Below are positions 38,337 through 51,278 of a DNA stretch of 64,000 bases, in pieces; the first letter of the stretch is position 1; each line of letters opens with the position of its first letter. The DNA is taken from assembly GCA_004794655.1 (NCBI GenBank), contig SMMW01000033.1, forward strand, positions 1,429,501-1,493,500, written 5' to 3'. This stretch comes from Marisa cornuarietis. Taxonomy: Eukaryota; Mollusca; Gastropoda; Architaenioglossa; Ampullariidae. The notes under the pieces are model-generated. The model was not told the origin of the DNA and searched no databases. It worked only from the letters and a program-made list of their open reading frames with translations. Made by a program: the position numbers and the translations under genes.

Positions 38337-40839
38337 CAGCGTGCATTTTGCGGAGAGGGTCATTAAAGAGGTCGCAAGGGTGTGGTCGAGCGGGTGAAAA
38401 ATGAGAGGAAAGAACAACCCTGCAGACATGCGCTGCATGGCGTCGCTGAAATGGCTTGTGAAAAAATTACTGCATGCGGCTTAAAATCAATTGAAACAAG
38501 AAGAAAGAAATAAAATACAAAAGGAAGAGAGAAGAAAAAAAAGACGATAGCTCAGCTCACTGTCAGCACGGACTTGCATCAAGTCCTCGGTGCCAGGAAG
38601 CAAGAATTACGGTTGTATGTCCAAACTTACGTTTTCATGACATTGACAAGATGCAGATCACTTAAGATTCTAAAAATGTTTCTTTTTATTCACACTTGTT
38701 TGTGCTGTTGTGTCTGTTTTTACGTGCATGGGTACGTGCGTGTGTATGTGGGTACCTATATACAATCATTAGAAAATTCCTCATATGTTGTATGTGTCCA
38801 TGCATGTGTATATATGTATTAGTATATGCATTTATCTGTGTATGTAGGCATGCATGGAAATGTTTGAATACACACTGAAATATCACAATACGACCCAAAA
38901 AAGAGCACAATGAGACACCTGTAGAAAAAAAAACTTACCAGATGTGTTAAACTTGAAAACTGTACAGACAATCACAGTATTATAGATGCTTTTAAATTGT
39001 TTTTAAATGTGTTTTGAATGAATCGATAGTAAGTTACAGAAAATTAACGTTCTAGTACTAGAAATAATTGCTTTAAGACAAAGGTTCAAATAATAATCAG
39101 TAAGAGTAACCAGCAAGTGCAATCGGTGACAGATGCCGAGGCCGACATTCAACACTTGAAGACCGCACGCAGGTTACGACTGAGGTTCCAGCAGAGGGCG
39201 CTACGACAGCCTGCAGCACCTCCAGGCGGCCAGAAGCTGCCAGGAACCAGCATCACTCCACAGGACCTTCCCCCTTCTCCTCCTCTTTTCCTTCCCTCTG
39301 CCAATTCCACTTCCTGCCACTTGAAACTTTTAACATCTTTTTCTCTGGAAATCGAAGTACTTTGCTTTCCAGCATCAAGGTCGTTGTCAACCACAGGATG
39401 GATACACGTATTCTACTTACCCCGTTTATCGCAGATTAAACATGGTGAGACAGTCACACGCAGCTGAAAGGAAAGTTTAAATGTCGAATTATCTTTCCAG
39501 AAATACATTTTAAGTCCTTTTTTCACAAATACGATGCCACAACCTTTAAGTCGATTTCGACAGCTTATGAACCATCTCTTTTTTGTCGACAAGCTCAAGA
39601 AGAAATGAAAAAGAGAAAAAAAGAAGAGAAAGATGTGTTAAGAATGGAAGTGACACACAAATGACCAGTAACAAAATGAATACAATTAAATTTAGTAGAA
39701 AGAGGAATAAGACCCTAGCACAGGTAGTCCTGCTATCACATCGGATGGAGAGTAAAATGACAGCTTGCCAAGTGTAGAAGATTGTTGGTATGTGAATCGT
39801 AAGCACCTACCCTGAAACTCAAATAATGTAACCAAGATATAATTGTGAAAAAGATTCAATTGTTAAATAAGCTAATTCACGTATGCAACAAGATCATATA
39901 AGTAAAAACTACAAATTATTTTAAACAGTTCCTGGCAACTTTGAACCAGCTTGGGTACAGCGCCTCACACCTTTTCAGGTCTCGACACAACTGTTCCTCA
40001 AGACTCCGCGGAGGGAGGGGATGATGAAGGATATAAGTCTACAGGCTTAACCCTTGACACTTCCCAGAAAGGCTTCAGAGACTCGAGACTGGAGAGATCA
40101 CGTGACACAATAGTCTGTAGAACTAAGGAACAAAAGTCGTGGGTTTCCTGATTATCAGAAGAACAACGGTGGTGAGCTGATGTTGGTGCAGTGGTGGTAG
40201 TGGCGCAAAAAGAGTTAGCCTCTGTTTTCCGAAATGCCACACAGATTTTTTATCGTATTTTCTCGTAACGCTTTTTACACCAACCGCATCTTCCACGTGC
40301 ACAAGACGTTATTTTTATCCGAGCTCCCCGAGCTCCACCACATCCATAGTACAGTCGGCAGGAAAACATGCCATAGGTGTACGGCTGCTATCAGAAACGT
40401 GGCGAGTTGTTCTGGCATCGGCGTTAATGGCGTGGAGAGAATGCGATACGTATATGGGTAAAGCAGGCATGCGCGGACTTTTTTTTTATTCTGTCTCATG
40501 CTGTCTAACTGGAACAAAGAACTAATGCGTATAGAGTGGATGTCGGTGTTTGGTTTGTTTTTGTTTTATTTACCTTGGTGTAACTCAAGTGTGACACTTT
40601 GTTGTAAAGGTGCACGAATGTACTGTATAGGGTAGTCACGCCCACTGGACCAAGGTGGCCTGAAAGACATGTACGCCCTCGGTGCTTCAGGAAGACACTT
40701 TCTCCGTTGTTCTTTCTCTGTTCGGTGAAAAAAAATATAAAACATTCACTGATTCGTAACATACATGCTGTAGAAATGTATGTGTGCCTGTGTGTGTGCG
40801 TGTGTGCAAGTATGTGTGTTTGCGTGTTAGACAGAGAGG
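38337..40839. other. No gene recognised
   Basis: A G+C-richer patch at 39.12-39.32 kb has a plus frame of 116 aa (39117-39467) without a recognisable domain. The rest is AT-rich. Confidence 0.5.
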
Positions 40840-41122
40840 AAATGGGGGGCGAGTATGTAGTTTATGGGCAATACTGATGGATAACCAAAAGAGAACTTTC
40901 TGTCACACAACAGTGAACGTTCGTCACCTACCACCTGTACTGTTAATCATCTTTTCTGGCGAACCCCGCATGATCATCTCCATTTCCATAGGTAGAAGGC
41001 CAATCTGCAAGGTAGGTTTTGCAGATAACATTGACCAGCGAGCTGCAAGACATTTCCAAAAAATGACAGAGAGTGCAAATGCATATGGAATGGAGACCAC
41101 TCAGACCAGCAAACGTAGATGA
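40840..41122 (+). mobile_element. Decayed LINE reverse transcriptase fragment
   Basis: In the plus frame ending at 41122 the translation shows order-preserved reverse transcriptase landmarks. ILMDNQKRTFCHTTVNVR corresponds to the usual block ending GVRQGC, then come LPPVLLIIF, SIGRRPICKVGFADNID (catalytic FADD box degraded to FADN), and MTESANAYGMET. The frame stops soon after. The family looks different from the intronic LINE at 53.6 kb. Only a short internal piece survives; no ends or target-site duplication are visible. Confidence 0.72.
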
Positions 41123-41635
41123 GTACAGTGCTCTTTCCATGTATGAGCTGCTCAATATATCGCCCGAAACACACGTAAGTGATGAGCTTAGTCAACCGCT
41201 TCTTCTATCCAGCTGTTTCCCTTGACCACCAGTACTAGTGGACCATAGCATAGCCGTTCGTCAGCTGGTACGAGTCAATGGATGACTGATGGTGATGAGT
41301 GTATGCACACGGACACAAACATTTAGGCAAGTAAGCCGATATAGAATAATAGAAAACATGAACTATGGTAACACGAATATGCTGGCAATCAAACACAAAA
41401 TCCAGTTTCCCCCATTTTATCAACCGCATTGACGAAATGCCGTGCCACAGTCTTGATTACCGCCGATAATGGCCTAATCCTACTTTCGGTTGTCTCCTTT
41501 TTATTTATTTGTCTCTCGTATTCGCTTTTATTTGTATCTCGGACATTTGATTTAGATTTACATAGCATGCTTCATAACTATATAGTGCTGTACTTACACA
41601 AATAAACTGCGTTTGTTTAGACTTGATTTCTGTGC

Positions 41636-41636
<1 letters not shown>

Positions 41637-41722
<86 letters not shown>
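41637..41722. repeat. (TG)43 microsatellite
   Basis: Uninterrupted TG units over 86 bp. Confidence 0.97.
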
Positions 41723-41723
<1 letters not shown>

Positions 41724-42385
41724 CTTCGTTTATATTCAGGGCTGACCATTCTGCCAGCTCGAGTGGCGAGCATCAATCACTGCATGGCGTTTGACAAAAA
41801 TGTCATGAACTGGGCTGAACGCTGAGGTAAGTAAACACGCCACTCAATCCAAGGAAGTATCCCCTCGGTAAGGAGTTACAGATGAACGTGGACGGTAAAA
41901 AGATGAGGCATGAGGCATGAGGCAGTCGGAAACGTGCACTTGGCAGCAAAACCGACAGCCAAGGACTTGATAAGCCCTCTTCCACTGCCATAATTGCATT
42001 CAGTGAATGGCAAACATACTGCCACACAGGCATGCATTTGACTTTGTTAGCTTCTTTCAATATTTCTCATTTATTGTCTTTCTTTTTCTATTGAATGTAG
42101 GGGCCTTTCTCGATAACGGCATATCTTTATCTCTCTTTATTTATTTTCGTATACTTGATAAATCCTTTAAATTTTCTTTCTGTCTTTTTTGTGGTAGCGC
42201 CTCTTTCGTGCAGCTTATTGTCCGTCGTGTTCAAGAGGAGGAGGTCATTGAGACTGTCCAACCTCTTGTCTTGACGTTAATAATCAAAGACTTTGTTGTA
42301 GCTGTCGTGTTCCTCAGTAACGTGAAGTTAAAGGTTCGCTTTTTTTCTACAATATTAGAAACAATTTTAAGTGCTCGATATTTGG

Positions 42386-42387
<2 letters not shown>

Positions 42388-42473
<86 letters not shown>
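42388..42473. repeat. (GT)43 microsatellite
   Basis: Uninterrupted GT units over 86 bp, only 665 bp from the previous array of the same length and strand. Confidence 0.97.
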
Positions 42474-42474
<1 letters not shown>

Positions 42475-44307
42475 AACCAATCACTCTTTCATCTCAGCAG
42501 GCGCACCAAGTTAAAAGAGGCTGATTTTGTTTCTTATCTTAATGCTGAATCTTAAGCCATATCATTGTAAGAAACGTTTATGAAGGTAATATTTCTTAAC
42601 GTTACATTTTTAACTCTCCACGAAAGATCATGGAGATTTCTAACATGGACTGACAGACAAAGTGCTTTGTAGCATGTCCATGTTCCATATGGTTTAAACT
42701 GGCTAGTACAGTGGGCGCTTACAAATAATGCATTCCAGAATCTCAAGTCAGATCACTTTCTTTTCTCACATATCAGGCTCATCTCCAAACATCAATCATT
42801 CCGAATTCGCATACACTTTCTTCTTCTTTTTTTTTATTCGTTTTCCTTTTGCTCGTTCTTCTTTTCCTTCTTTCAATCGAGGATCTAAATCCCATTCTTG
42901 AAATTATTGTCACCGTCGTAGACATCACCATCATCTTCATTTTCATCATCCTCTTTCTCTGAAAAAAAAACTTGCCTTAAAACGTTTGTGTTTTCGTCAA
43001 TCCTAATTATCAACAAAACTAATTTTCTATTGATTCGGTCAGAAAAGGGGTAAACGCGTGAGCGGCTGTGTAAGGAGAAAACCTGCCCTGCATTTTGCTT
43101 TCCCTGCCTTGCTTGCAGCCAACTCACTCTTTCCTTGCTTTCGTGCGCCCAGCCCAGCCTCGCTCCCCCATCGTCTCTTGTTCCCACCATTAATAAGACA
43201 TCACCTCGCTCCTCATCGTGTGTCTCCCATGCGCGAAAACGAGGCGGTCATCTCGGAGGATCCTAATTCATGCCCAGGCTGACATTGAAGAGATGAGTCA
43301 TGGTACGGAGTCCCCAGTGGAAGACGGCCCAGGAGAGCTTGCTCATTCGACTTTCAGTTTGTTACTTACTTCCTCGCTTTTCCTGCTCATGTCACTGGTT
43401 TTTCCACGTTGTGCCACGTCACCCGGGTAGTAGACCGGAGGGCAGTGTGTTGTAAGGAACTAAATTAACTGTATCATATCGCTCTATGTAGACTTTCTTT
43501 TAAACTAAAAAAGTACTTGCTTTTGTAGGGTTTTAAAACGCGTAAGCACTATCTGAAGTACTTAGATTTGATGCAAGAAAGAAGTAAACTTAAACTAAGG
43601 CAAAGTGCAAAGCCTTGCACAGATACTCTCTTTTACTTAAATCACGCAAAACTCAGGTAACGCGGTTTAAAACAACGCAGGTAACCCTTGAGGAATGCAT
43701 GGATATTTACGTCCGCATGCACGCATAGAAGCAGGTATGTAATAAAACATGACTTACTAACTTTAATATTTCTTCTCAAACTGGTTTTCGGAAATGTTGT
43801 TACAGAATTTCCCATACCACATGCGGAACAAGTGCACTCCTAAAATGTTTCAAAAAAAAAAAAATTATTTCAACGTCTTTGTCGGAATGAATTGGTGGAT
43901 GTCACGAAGTCCGGCGTATCACACACCTGATGATATTTGCTCTCTTAGAGTATTTGAAGTGATTCAGTTTTCACGCACTTCTGCACGATCTTCATTCTAC
44001 TAGAAAAGATTCGATATCAAAGTACTGAGTAGCCTCCCAATGTATCTGGACAGCGTGCCGCACTCCCAACCAGCCTCTCATCCACCCTCGCAGACATTGA
44101 CCACGGCATGTGGCCAAACGGCATTCAAAACGTCCTTTTTCAGTTTCCGTTACAATATATTTCCGCTGTTTATTAAGCCAGCCGGTACGTGTTGGGCGAA
44201 TCTAAAATAAATGGAAATCTTCCAAGCTTCTCCTTCTGTTCATTATCCACCCGCCAGTGGTGTTTAAGGAAGTAATTTTTGTCTTCAGGATGTGCAGGTT
44301 TGTTGTT

Positions 44308-44308
<1 letters not shown>

Positions 44309-44341
<33 letters not shown>
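44309..44341. repeat. (TAA)n microsatellite
   Basis: About eleven TAA units after TTGTTGTTG. It could be the tail of a decayed LINE on the plus strand, but the upstream sequence is not convincing. Confidence 0.93.
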
Positions 44342-44342
<1 letters not shown>

Positions 44343-44523
44343 CGTGTTATCAAAGATAAAAACACAAAATGCTGCTGCACGAGAGGTAAGAGCTCACACC
44401 TTGACTAGAGCAACGCTAAGAAAATGCACCGTTGGTTACCTCTGTCACGCAGATACACGACTGCGACTGTACTGTAGACAGTCATGCTGAACATCAGCTG
44501 TTACGAGGACTTTACTGTTATTT

Positions 44524-44524
<1 letters not shown>

Positions 44525-44557
<33 letters not shown>
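44525..44557. repeat. (TAG)11 microsatellite
   Basis: Perfect TAG units. Confidence 0.95.
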
Positions 44558-45104
44558 TAATTAATGTATTATTATTTTTTACCTGATTGTAATTTCCATT
44601 AAAGGTGGATAGGTGGATAATCTTCATATATGAATTTTACAATAGGGATCTGGAATTTATGTAGGACGGGCGAGGGGGAGGGCTATAGCTTTTATTTTAC
44701 GATTTCATCAGATCGCACCTTCTTTCAGAATAGAGTGCTTTGGTTCCTTGCAAGTCGTGACAACTAAATGTGTATCTACAGAAGCCGGAATGCAGGAAGA
44801 ACTATTTGCTGATAATGCCTTTTTTTTTTTTTTGTTCCTAGAATGAAAACGCACTCCCTTCCTCCTCCCTTATTCTAAAATACAGGCAAATGACCTCGCC
44901 TTTCTGGGAGTCCTTCCTGTAATAGACTAAAATTCAACAAATGAATCTTTATTTCTAAAATACTGCCGGGTAAACTGTCCACCAGACTCTTTTTGCTATT
45001 TTCCTGCAATAACACTCGAACTTAATATTCCTATTCCTAGAATAGACCTTTTCAATCAAGTCTGAAATACTCAGGGAACGTACTCAGGAATAGCGTTCTT
45101 CTTC

Positions 45105-46490
45105 ATCTTAAAAGACAACGCGACCGCTCAGCGAAAATCGCTGGAAACAGAGCACAAAGTATCACAAAAACATGTTCCGGTGGTCTTTTATGACAGAGAG
45201 GCATGAAAGATTTTATATTAAAATTTTTCTCTAAAGAACACCTGGATTTGTCGAGAAAACAGGAAGTGACGAAACGAAAGTATTTCTAAAAATAGCACCG
45301 TTTGCACAAGCTGAAGTCGAAGAGAAAAGATGCAATCCTCGGTAAAAGAAAACTGACCAGGACACATTGTGCTGTTGCTGGATGTTCTCTTCGACACTCA
45401 GAGGGAGTTAGTTCGTACTCATGAAAGAAATCCTAAAGATAATGGCAGCAAACGCCAGTGGATTCACTTTGTTCAAATGTGCCATGCGAACTTCGTCCCC
45501 ACACCGTACTCATAAATTTGCTCAAAACATTTCAAAATCGATTGTTATTCAGTCACTTATACAGTACAACGTACATAGTCTTGGACTTTCAGTAAACTGA
45601 AGAAAACTTATTCCTACAGCAGTGCTTACTATACAAAAGCACGAGATGTTAAAACCAACTACGACTGCTGGTAGATCAAGCACCAGATATGCAACATCGA
45701 CGGTTTCTACACCGGATCTGGTCTACAAGTGACATCGTGTGACAGTCACAAACATATCATCATCAGTCGTATCTTTATCCAGCATAATGCTCAAAACAAC
45801 TGACAGTGTGAGGGCACCAGTGATGTGCGTGATGAAACAGCTAAAAAAAGGGGGAAAAAAAGAATTGAGGGTGATAAACATATTATGATGAGCTTAAACG
45901 GGAACACGTGCGATCGAGTATCAGTAAGTAAAAAGAAAATTGTGCATGCAGTTAAATGAGGAAGACATATGTTTTTACATCGATAAACATGTTTCAAACT
46001 ATCATTATATTTTTAATTTCAAAAAACCCTTATCAGCAGTCAGTTGTAACTATTGTTGCCCATTACATTTTGATCTGATTGACTTACCAGTCTGTTGAAT
46101 GAATTAAGTTTGGACAAAATAATTATTTTTTAACTTCATTCGAAGCTTCTAAATAAAGTTCCAATCCGTAGGGTTGTATTCCAAATTCAGCTGTTTCATT
46201 TTTGGGGCGAACAAAATCGCTTCTTGAACACGACAATCTGAGTGATGTTTCTTCATTTGAGTCAAAGACATGCAAACTGTTACAAATACTTCGATCACGT
46301 GAGAGAACCTTCAGTATAGGAGAGTAATTTTTCCCGCCTTCCTAGTTGCAGGCGAGAATGCCGATGTTTGAAGACTTATATCTTTAAAATTAAGGATCAT
46401 TATGTACTCATATTTTGAGAATTATTATTTTAAGACGAACTTATCCCGATCATAAAGAAATAATGTTGCGAGCGAGTTGACCTTTAAGCA
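45105..46490 (-). repeat. Long inverted repeat, copy B
   Basis: Reverse-complement partner of 13470-15080, about 30 kb away. The alignment runs from the GCTCTGTTTCCAGCG... end near 45150 to the ATAATAATTCTCAAAATATG end near 46430 and weakly on to about 46490. The frame at 45791-45997 (minus) has no counterpart in copy A, which argues against coding. Confidence 0.88.
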
Positions 46491-46918
46491 ATTGAACTCC
46501 TTAAAGGGGTTTCGACGTCAATTACCAAAATACATGTAGTGCAATTTTATGAGCCCTCTTCCAACAAATATTCCTAAACCATAAAACATTAGCGATACGT
46601 CCAAACTCGATGACCCTTGTAAATATCACTTTTAACCACCACTTTTGAACATATTCACCTTCCACTATCTTTTGATATCATGCTATGTTTACTACTAATT
46701 TTTCTTTTTCGTTAATTACTTATCTTATTATTCTCTCGTAAAGGGTGAGGGTTAAATGGAAAAAAGCATGTCTTGCTTACTTTACCTCTGGTCAATAAAG
46801 AATTTTCATTGTCTAAAATGCTATATACTGTCTTAGAAATGTACCAAGGGAGAGTACCTATAATTGTTATTAAAAAGTAATCTCGCGAGAAATGACTGGT
46901 TACTTCCCTTATACTGTT

Positions 46919-47005
46919 CATTTAATAATAAATAATAATAAAGCAGATTTATATAGCGCAATTTTCAACTCCAGAGTCGACTCAATGCGCTGTACAGTGT
47001 ATGGG
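46919..47005 (-). mobile_element. LINE 3' end (CR1/L2 style), minus strand
   Basis: Read on the minus strand it gives GCGCATTGAGTCGACTCTGG, then ATTGCGCTATATAAATCTGC and ATTATT repeats. This is the same architecture as the remnant at 60.03-60.11 kb, from which it differs at scattered positions. It lies about 570 bp upstream of RFC5. Confidence 0.65.
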
Positions 47006-47095
47006 GTTAGTTTTAAAATCACTGAAAAATAGCAGAATTCTTGTAGTAAGATCATCAGATTAGTTTTACAATCACTGAGAAATATCCAGATTCTG
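47006..47095. repeat. Short tandem duplication, about 38-bp unit, 52-bp period
   Basis: GTTAGTTTTAAAATCACTGA... and GATTAGTTTTACAATCACTG... are two imperfect copies next to the LINE 3' end at 46.9 kb. They may be part of that element. Confidence 0.7.
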
Positions 47096-47549
47096 TTCAA
47101 GAATTTCCGGACTGAACTACTGGAGGCAATCAGCAACGTTTTCGTCAACATTGTTGACAACTTTCTTTCCCCCAGTCTGTTTTAAAAAGTAATTGCTTTC
47201 TAATCTCAACAAGACGACTAGCACATTCAGCTATTGGAGATGTATTCTCCCCTTCCCTGCAGATTTATTTTTATTAATGTTCGTATGATTTTGTACTATG
47301 GGAGTAAGACGTAATTAAAGGAGAAGAAACAACCCATAAACCTCCAACTCCCGGTCCCACGGACTTTATAGAAAAGAGAGAGAGAGCAGCGATAATATAA
47401 GTCCGTGAACAGGTGCCACGGGTGGGATAGGTGGTAAAAAAGCCAAAGCCAAACAAGCATCAGTGTCTCCCTGTCACGTCCCCAGTTAATGCAGGGGAGA
47501 CAAGTCTTATAAATAAAGGTACACTACTCTCACTTTCTTGCTGGGAAAA

Positions 47550-47557
47550 CGCGCGAA
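47550..47557 (+). promoter_or_regulatory. Possible E2F-type site just upstream of the RFC5 start codon
   Basis: CGCGCGAA within GGGAAAACGCGCGAAC resembles an E2F half-site and lies about 20 bp before the RFC5 ATG, probably in or next to the 5' UTR. Clamp-loader genes are commonly S-phase and E2F regulated in animals. This is a motif match only; no transcription start was identified. Confidence 0.25.
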
Positions 47558-47577
47558 CTTCTGTTAATGCCAATAAA

Positions 47578-49866
47578 ATGGATAAAACTACTAATTTGCC
47601 GTGGGTCGAGAAATATCGTCCAGCACATCTTGATGAGCTGATTTCTCACAAGGACATCATCAGTACAATAAGTCGATTTGTCAAAGAAGAACGACTCCCT
47701 CATCTGCTGTTCTATGGCCCCCCAGGCACGGGGAAAACAAGTACCATCCTCGCAATAGCCAAACAAATATACACGCCCAAGGAACTTAGTTCTATGGTTC
47801 TGGAGGTAAGGATATAGAACATTGAATTTTCCATATCAAACATTGTAAGGATCGTATGTCTATTTATGTTCTTATAATATGTATTTAATATGCAGGTAAG
47901 TTAACAGACTCAACATTTTGTGACTTTCGCAGCTTGGAAGCCTTACAACAGTTCAGAGAACGGAAATCGACCATAGTACATTTATAGAAATTACCTTTCA
48001 AAATAATATTTATGTTTATTCTTCATGTATGATACATATAATTTTAGCTTAAAGCAATAAAGATAAATGGTTAGACTTTCAGGCTTTGTGTATGTGAGAG
48101 ACTGAAAGGTAGACAAGCACAATGCAAAATTAGAACTATAGGCGTATTTAGATACGCATTCGAACAAGACATGTCCCCCATGAACTAAACATAAATGGAA
48201 TACGTTTATGAGGGAGCAAAAGACCTACATGAAAGACAAAAACATTTCTTTTTAAATAAATGTAATTTTTAAAAAAAATACAGTTTGTAACGAGTTTCTT
48301 TTGCTAGTGCAGTTTTTCTTTATGATGTGAGAAACTATGGAAAAGAGTCGTGGATAAAATTCAAATACTAAGATATTTAAGTTTTCATTCACCAACATAT
48401 CCTTTATTTAATCAGTATCTAATCTTATTATTGTTAGCAGACATATTGAAATAACATTTTTATTTGGTGCTGAAATTGCTTGATCTGCACAAGAACTGTG
48501 CTTTCATGAAACATCATTACTGTAACTAACATAACACCTCTGGTTTGCTTTTAAGCTCAACGCTTCTGATGACCGTGGTATTGGCATTGTAAGAGGACCA
48601 ATTCTTAACTTTGCCAGTACAAGAACAATCTTCAAATCTGGATTCAAACTTGTCATTCTAGATGAGGCAGATGCGATGACAAAGGATGCTCAGAATGCTT
48701 TGAGGAGGATCATTGAGAAATTTACAGAGAACACAAGATTTTGCATCATCTGCAACTATTTGTCCAAGATTATTCCTGCACTTCAGTCAAGGTGTACTCG
48801 ATTCCGCTTTGGTCCCCTCAAGACAGATCAGATGGTACCTCGTCTTAGACATGTCATTTCCCAAGAGAGCATTTCAGTGACAGAAGATGGAATGAAAGCG
48901 TTGGTAACACTGGCCACTGGGGATATGAGAAGAGCATTAAATATCTTGCAGGTGTGCTTTAATCATAATTATGCATAAGGAATTTTGTTTTAATCTTCTC
49001 ACTGTTGTCGTATAGACAGATTTGATATGTGAGTTAGTTTGATTGGTATTAAATATTGTGGTATTAACTGCATAATATTGCTATTAGATAAACAGAAACT
49101 AATTAAAAGTCTAATGTTTATAGTTAATTGCTGGATCTAGTATGTTAAAGCTGTTTCTCATCCATGGAAGTCACCTATTTTTTTATAGCCTCTGGCTTTC
49201 TAAAGCTTTTAGATGGTATCTAGAAGCCCAAACACCAAAGTGGTCATGCCTTGTTACCATTTTCATTTTAGTAAGTAGCTGTGACTTCTGTCTTTTGCAC
49301 TTCATGTGGATGGTAGTATGTAGACCTACCATTAGAAATGAGAGGGAGTTGTTGATGTTGATCTGTTCTTTCATTGTCTTTGCTAGATGCATGCAATATT
49401 TTAATGGAATTTTTCAGAATGCATTGAGATTAATTTACATAGCCTTTGACAAATTTTAGTTACAAATGCTTAATTTTAAGTATGATTTTGCTTTTTTTTT
49501 CAGAGCACATCTATGGCCTTTGATGAGGTTAACGAAGAGAATGTGTACACTTGCGTGGGTCATCCTCTCCGCCGTGACATAGAGAACATTGTGAAATGGG
49601 TTCTCAATGATGGTTTCAAAGAGGCTTACAGCAACATTGTGCAGGTAAAAATGGCCAAAGGTCTTGCCTTACAAGACATTCTCACGGAGATTCACACCTA
49701 CATTCACAGGATTGAGCTCCCGGTCAGTGTTCGACTTCAGCTTCTGACAAAGATGGCTGACATTGAATATCGCCTTGCAAGTGGTGCAAGTGAACGGATC
49801 CAGCTTGGAGCATTGGTTGCAGTTTTTCAGAATGCTAGAGATCTTATTGTGCAAGAAACATCTTGA
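47578..49866 (+). CDS. RFC5: Replication factor C subunit 5 (clamp loader small subunit), complete, 3 coding exons
   Basis: Coding exons are 47578-47805, 48556-48951 and 49504-49866, all joined in phase 0 at GT-AG introns of 750 and 552 bp (donors GTAAGG and GTGTGC; acceptors TTTAAG and TTTCAG). They give 328 aa; the human protein is 340 aa. Visible motifs are the LPWVEKYRP N-terminal box (residues 7-15), Walker A GPPGTGKT (47-54), LNASDDRG (77-84), Walker B LDEAD (111-115), the sensor-1 region around ICNYLSK, and the SRC arginine-finger motif (154-156). The last exon holds the C-terminal collar domain (LTEIH, LLTKMADIEYRL). Known for the family: with RFC1-4 it loads PCNA onto primer-template junctions in the nucleus, and it also serves in alternative clamp loaders. 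I chose the ATG at 47578 because it sits just before the conserved box; an in-frame ATG at 47431 would add 49 residues that look like untranslated sequence. Three coding exons is compact. The identification is firm. Confidence 0.97.
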
Positions 49867-50766
49867 GATTTTAGCACTATTTGTCCTTCTCAGTGAGGAA
49901 CAAATATAATAAGTCATTACAATGAGTGCTATATAGTTGTTTACATTATAGCACAAATCTAATATTCACTTCTTTTTTTTTTTCTTTCATTGAAGAGAAG
50001 CTGCTTGATATCACTTTTAAATCAGATGAACCTCTGTTTACATCATCAAGTGCGTGCTGTAATAGGGATTTTAGAGCATCCATGTTGTGTTAAAAATGAA
50101 TTGTCTGACAGTTAAGCCTAATGTTGATGATAAAAAAGCGCATTACCCTGCCTGAAAGTGAGCTCAGTGCACTTGAACATAAGAGCGACATAAGAAACTG
50201 ATTTACACAAGTAGCTTAGATAGTGGGAGGGGGAGGAGATGCTGGGAAAAGACAACCAGTTGCTGGAGGTATATACTTTACAAACATCTAATCACCATGT
50301 AATTCAATAGTTTATATGTATTCTAGCACCTACAAAGTACAGATTTTGACAATTTCTTTTTAGTTGTTGGAAAGACTGCATGATGAACTTTTACATCCAT
50401 ATGCCAACTTTAAAAGCGGACTCTTTTGAGTAAAACCTTTTAAAAAAAGTGTGATGGCTTTATAAACTATCCAAAACTTTCATATTCATCTGTAAAAACT
50501 CCTGGATGAATCATGTTTTCATGCAAAATAGCACAGTTTAATGCACTGCTGACTCATGTCGGGTAATTGAGCAATTGCCAGCATTGTAATGAAATGCTGC
50601 ATATATCTGTTTACATACCTTCATAGCTTTGACCCGGTAGGTCTTTAAGTGGCAGTAAACACTAGCTGGTGCTATTTACATGCAAATGGTATCTTGTTCA
50701 TGTTTGAGTTTATGTCAGTACATAGAACCCCCATTATCCTTCAGATACTAAACTCTTGATGTCTGC

Positions 50767-50772
50767 AATAAA
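50767..50772 (+). terminator. Candidate RFC5 poly(A) signal
   Basis: AATAAA about 900 bp past the RFC5 stop, followed within 25 bp by TG- and T-rich sequence as expected of a cleavage site. I see no canonical AATAAA closer to the stop. It would give a 3' UTR of about 0.9 kb that is AT-rich and has no recognisable coding content. Confidence 0.5.
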
Positions 50773-50964
50773 TGAATGTCTGTGTTTTTTCCCTTAAGCT
50801 GTGATAGGAGTGCATGTTGGCAGGTATGTTTGGCACAAGTGGGGTTACCTCAGGGAAAATCTGATGGCATTCTATGATCTTTTTCCCAAGCATTTAATTT
50901 GCATATGTATTTTTAAATGCACTTTGCACATGGCAGTTGAAAAGCAGCTTTGGTGCTCAGTTTT

Positions 50965-50970
50965 TTTATT
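50965..50970 (-). terminator. Candidate HADH poly(A) signal
   Basis: TTTATT on the plus strand reads AATAAA on the minus strand, about 310 bp past the HADH stop codon. If both this and the RFC5 signal are used, the two mRNAs end roughly 150 bp apart and converge. Confidence 0.45.
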
Positions 50971-51278
50971 AAAAAATTCAATCACATAGAGTCCAAGTCA
51001 AAGTTTCTATATAATAAGCATCTATATTCTTTGGATATCATTTCAGAAATGTCATGGAACATAATATAAACTATTTCACAACTTTTGGGGTAGGGGGCTA
51101 CAATCAATATGTTCTTAGCAGTCAGTCCAGCTATTCATTTAACAAAACATGAAATCAACATAACAAAACATGCTCCAATTCATTTACACAGAATTTGCAT
51201 TGACTACATTAGACATTCAAGTATTGTTACCGTTCTAAACATGTTTCTTAACTGTTTCTTGTGTTAAAGGCACACTGT

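Larger units (their letters stand above)
41123..45104. other. No gene recognised; microsatellites
   Basis: Apart from the two GT arrays and the TAA and TAG repeats, nothing is identifiable. The 182-aa frame at 42007-42555 is carried through the GT array and is not supported. Confidence 0.55.

Noticed and set aside
42007..42555. 182-aa plus-strand frame
   Set aside because: About 29 codons are Cys-Val repeats from the GT array; the rest has no recognisable motif.
43870..44341. Possible decayed LINE C-terminus before a (TAA)n tract
   Set aside because: A frame containing ACGQTAFKTSFFSFRYN is only vaguely like LINE C-termini, and no second landmark could be found.
47431..47577. Upstream in-frame ATG that would lengthen RFC5 by 49 residues
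   Set aside because: The added sequence has no counterpart in RFC5 proteins, and the ATG at 47578 lies right before the conserved N-terminal box.
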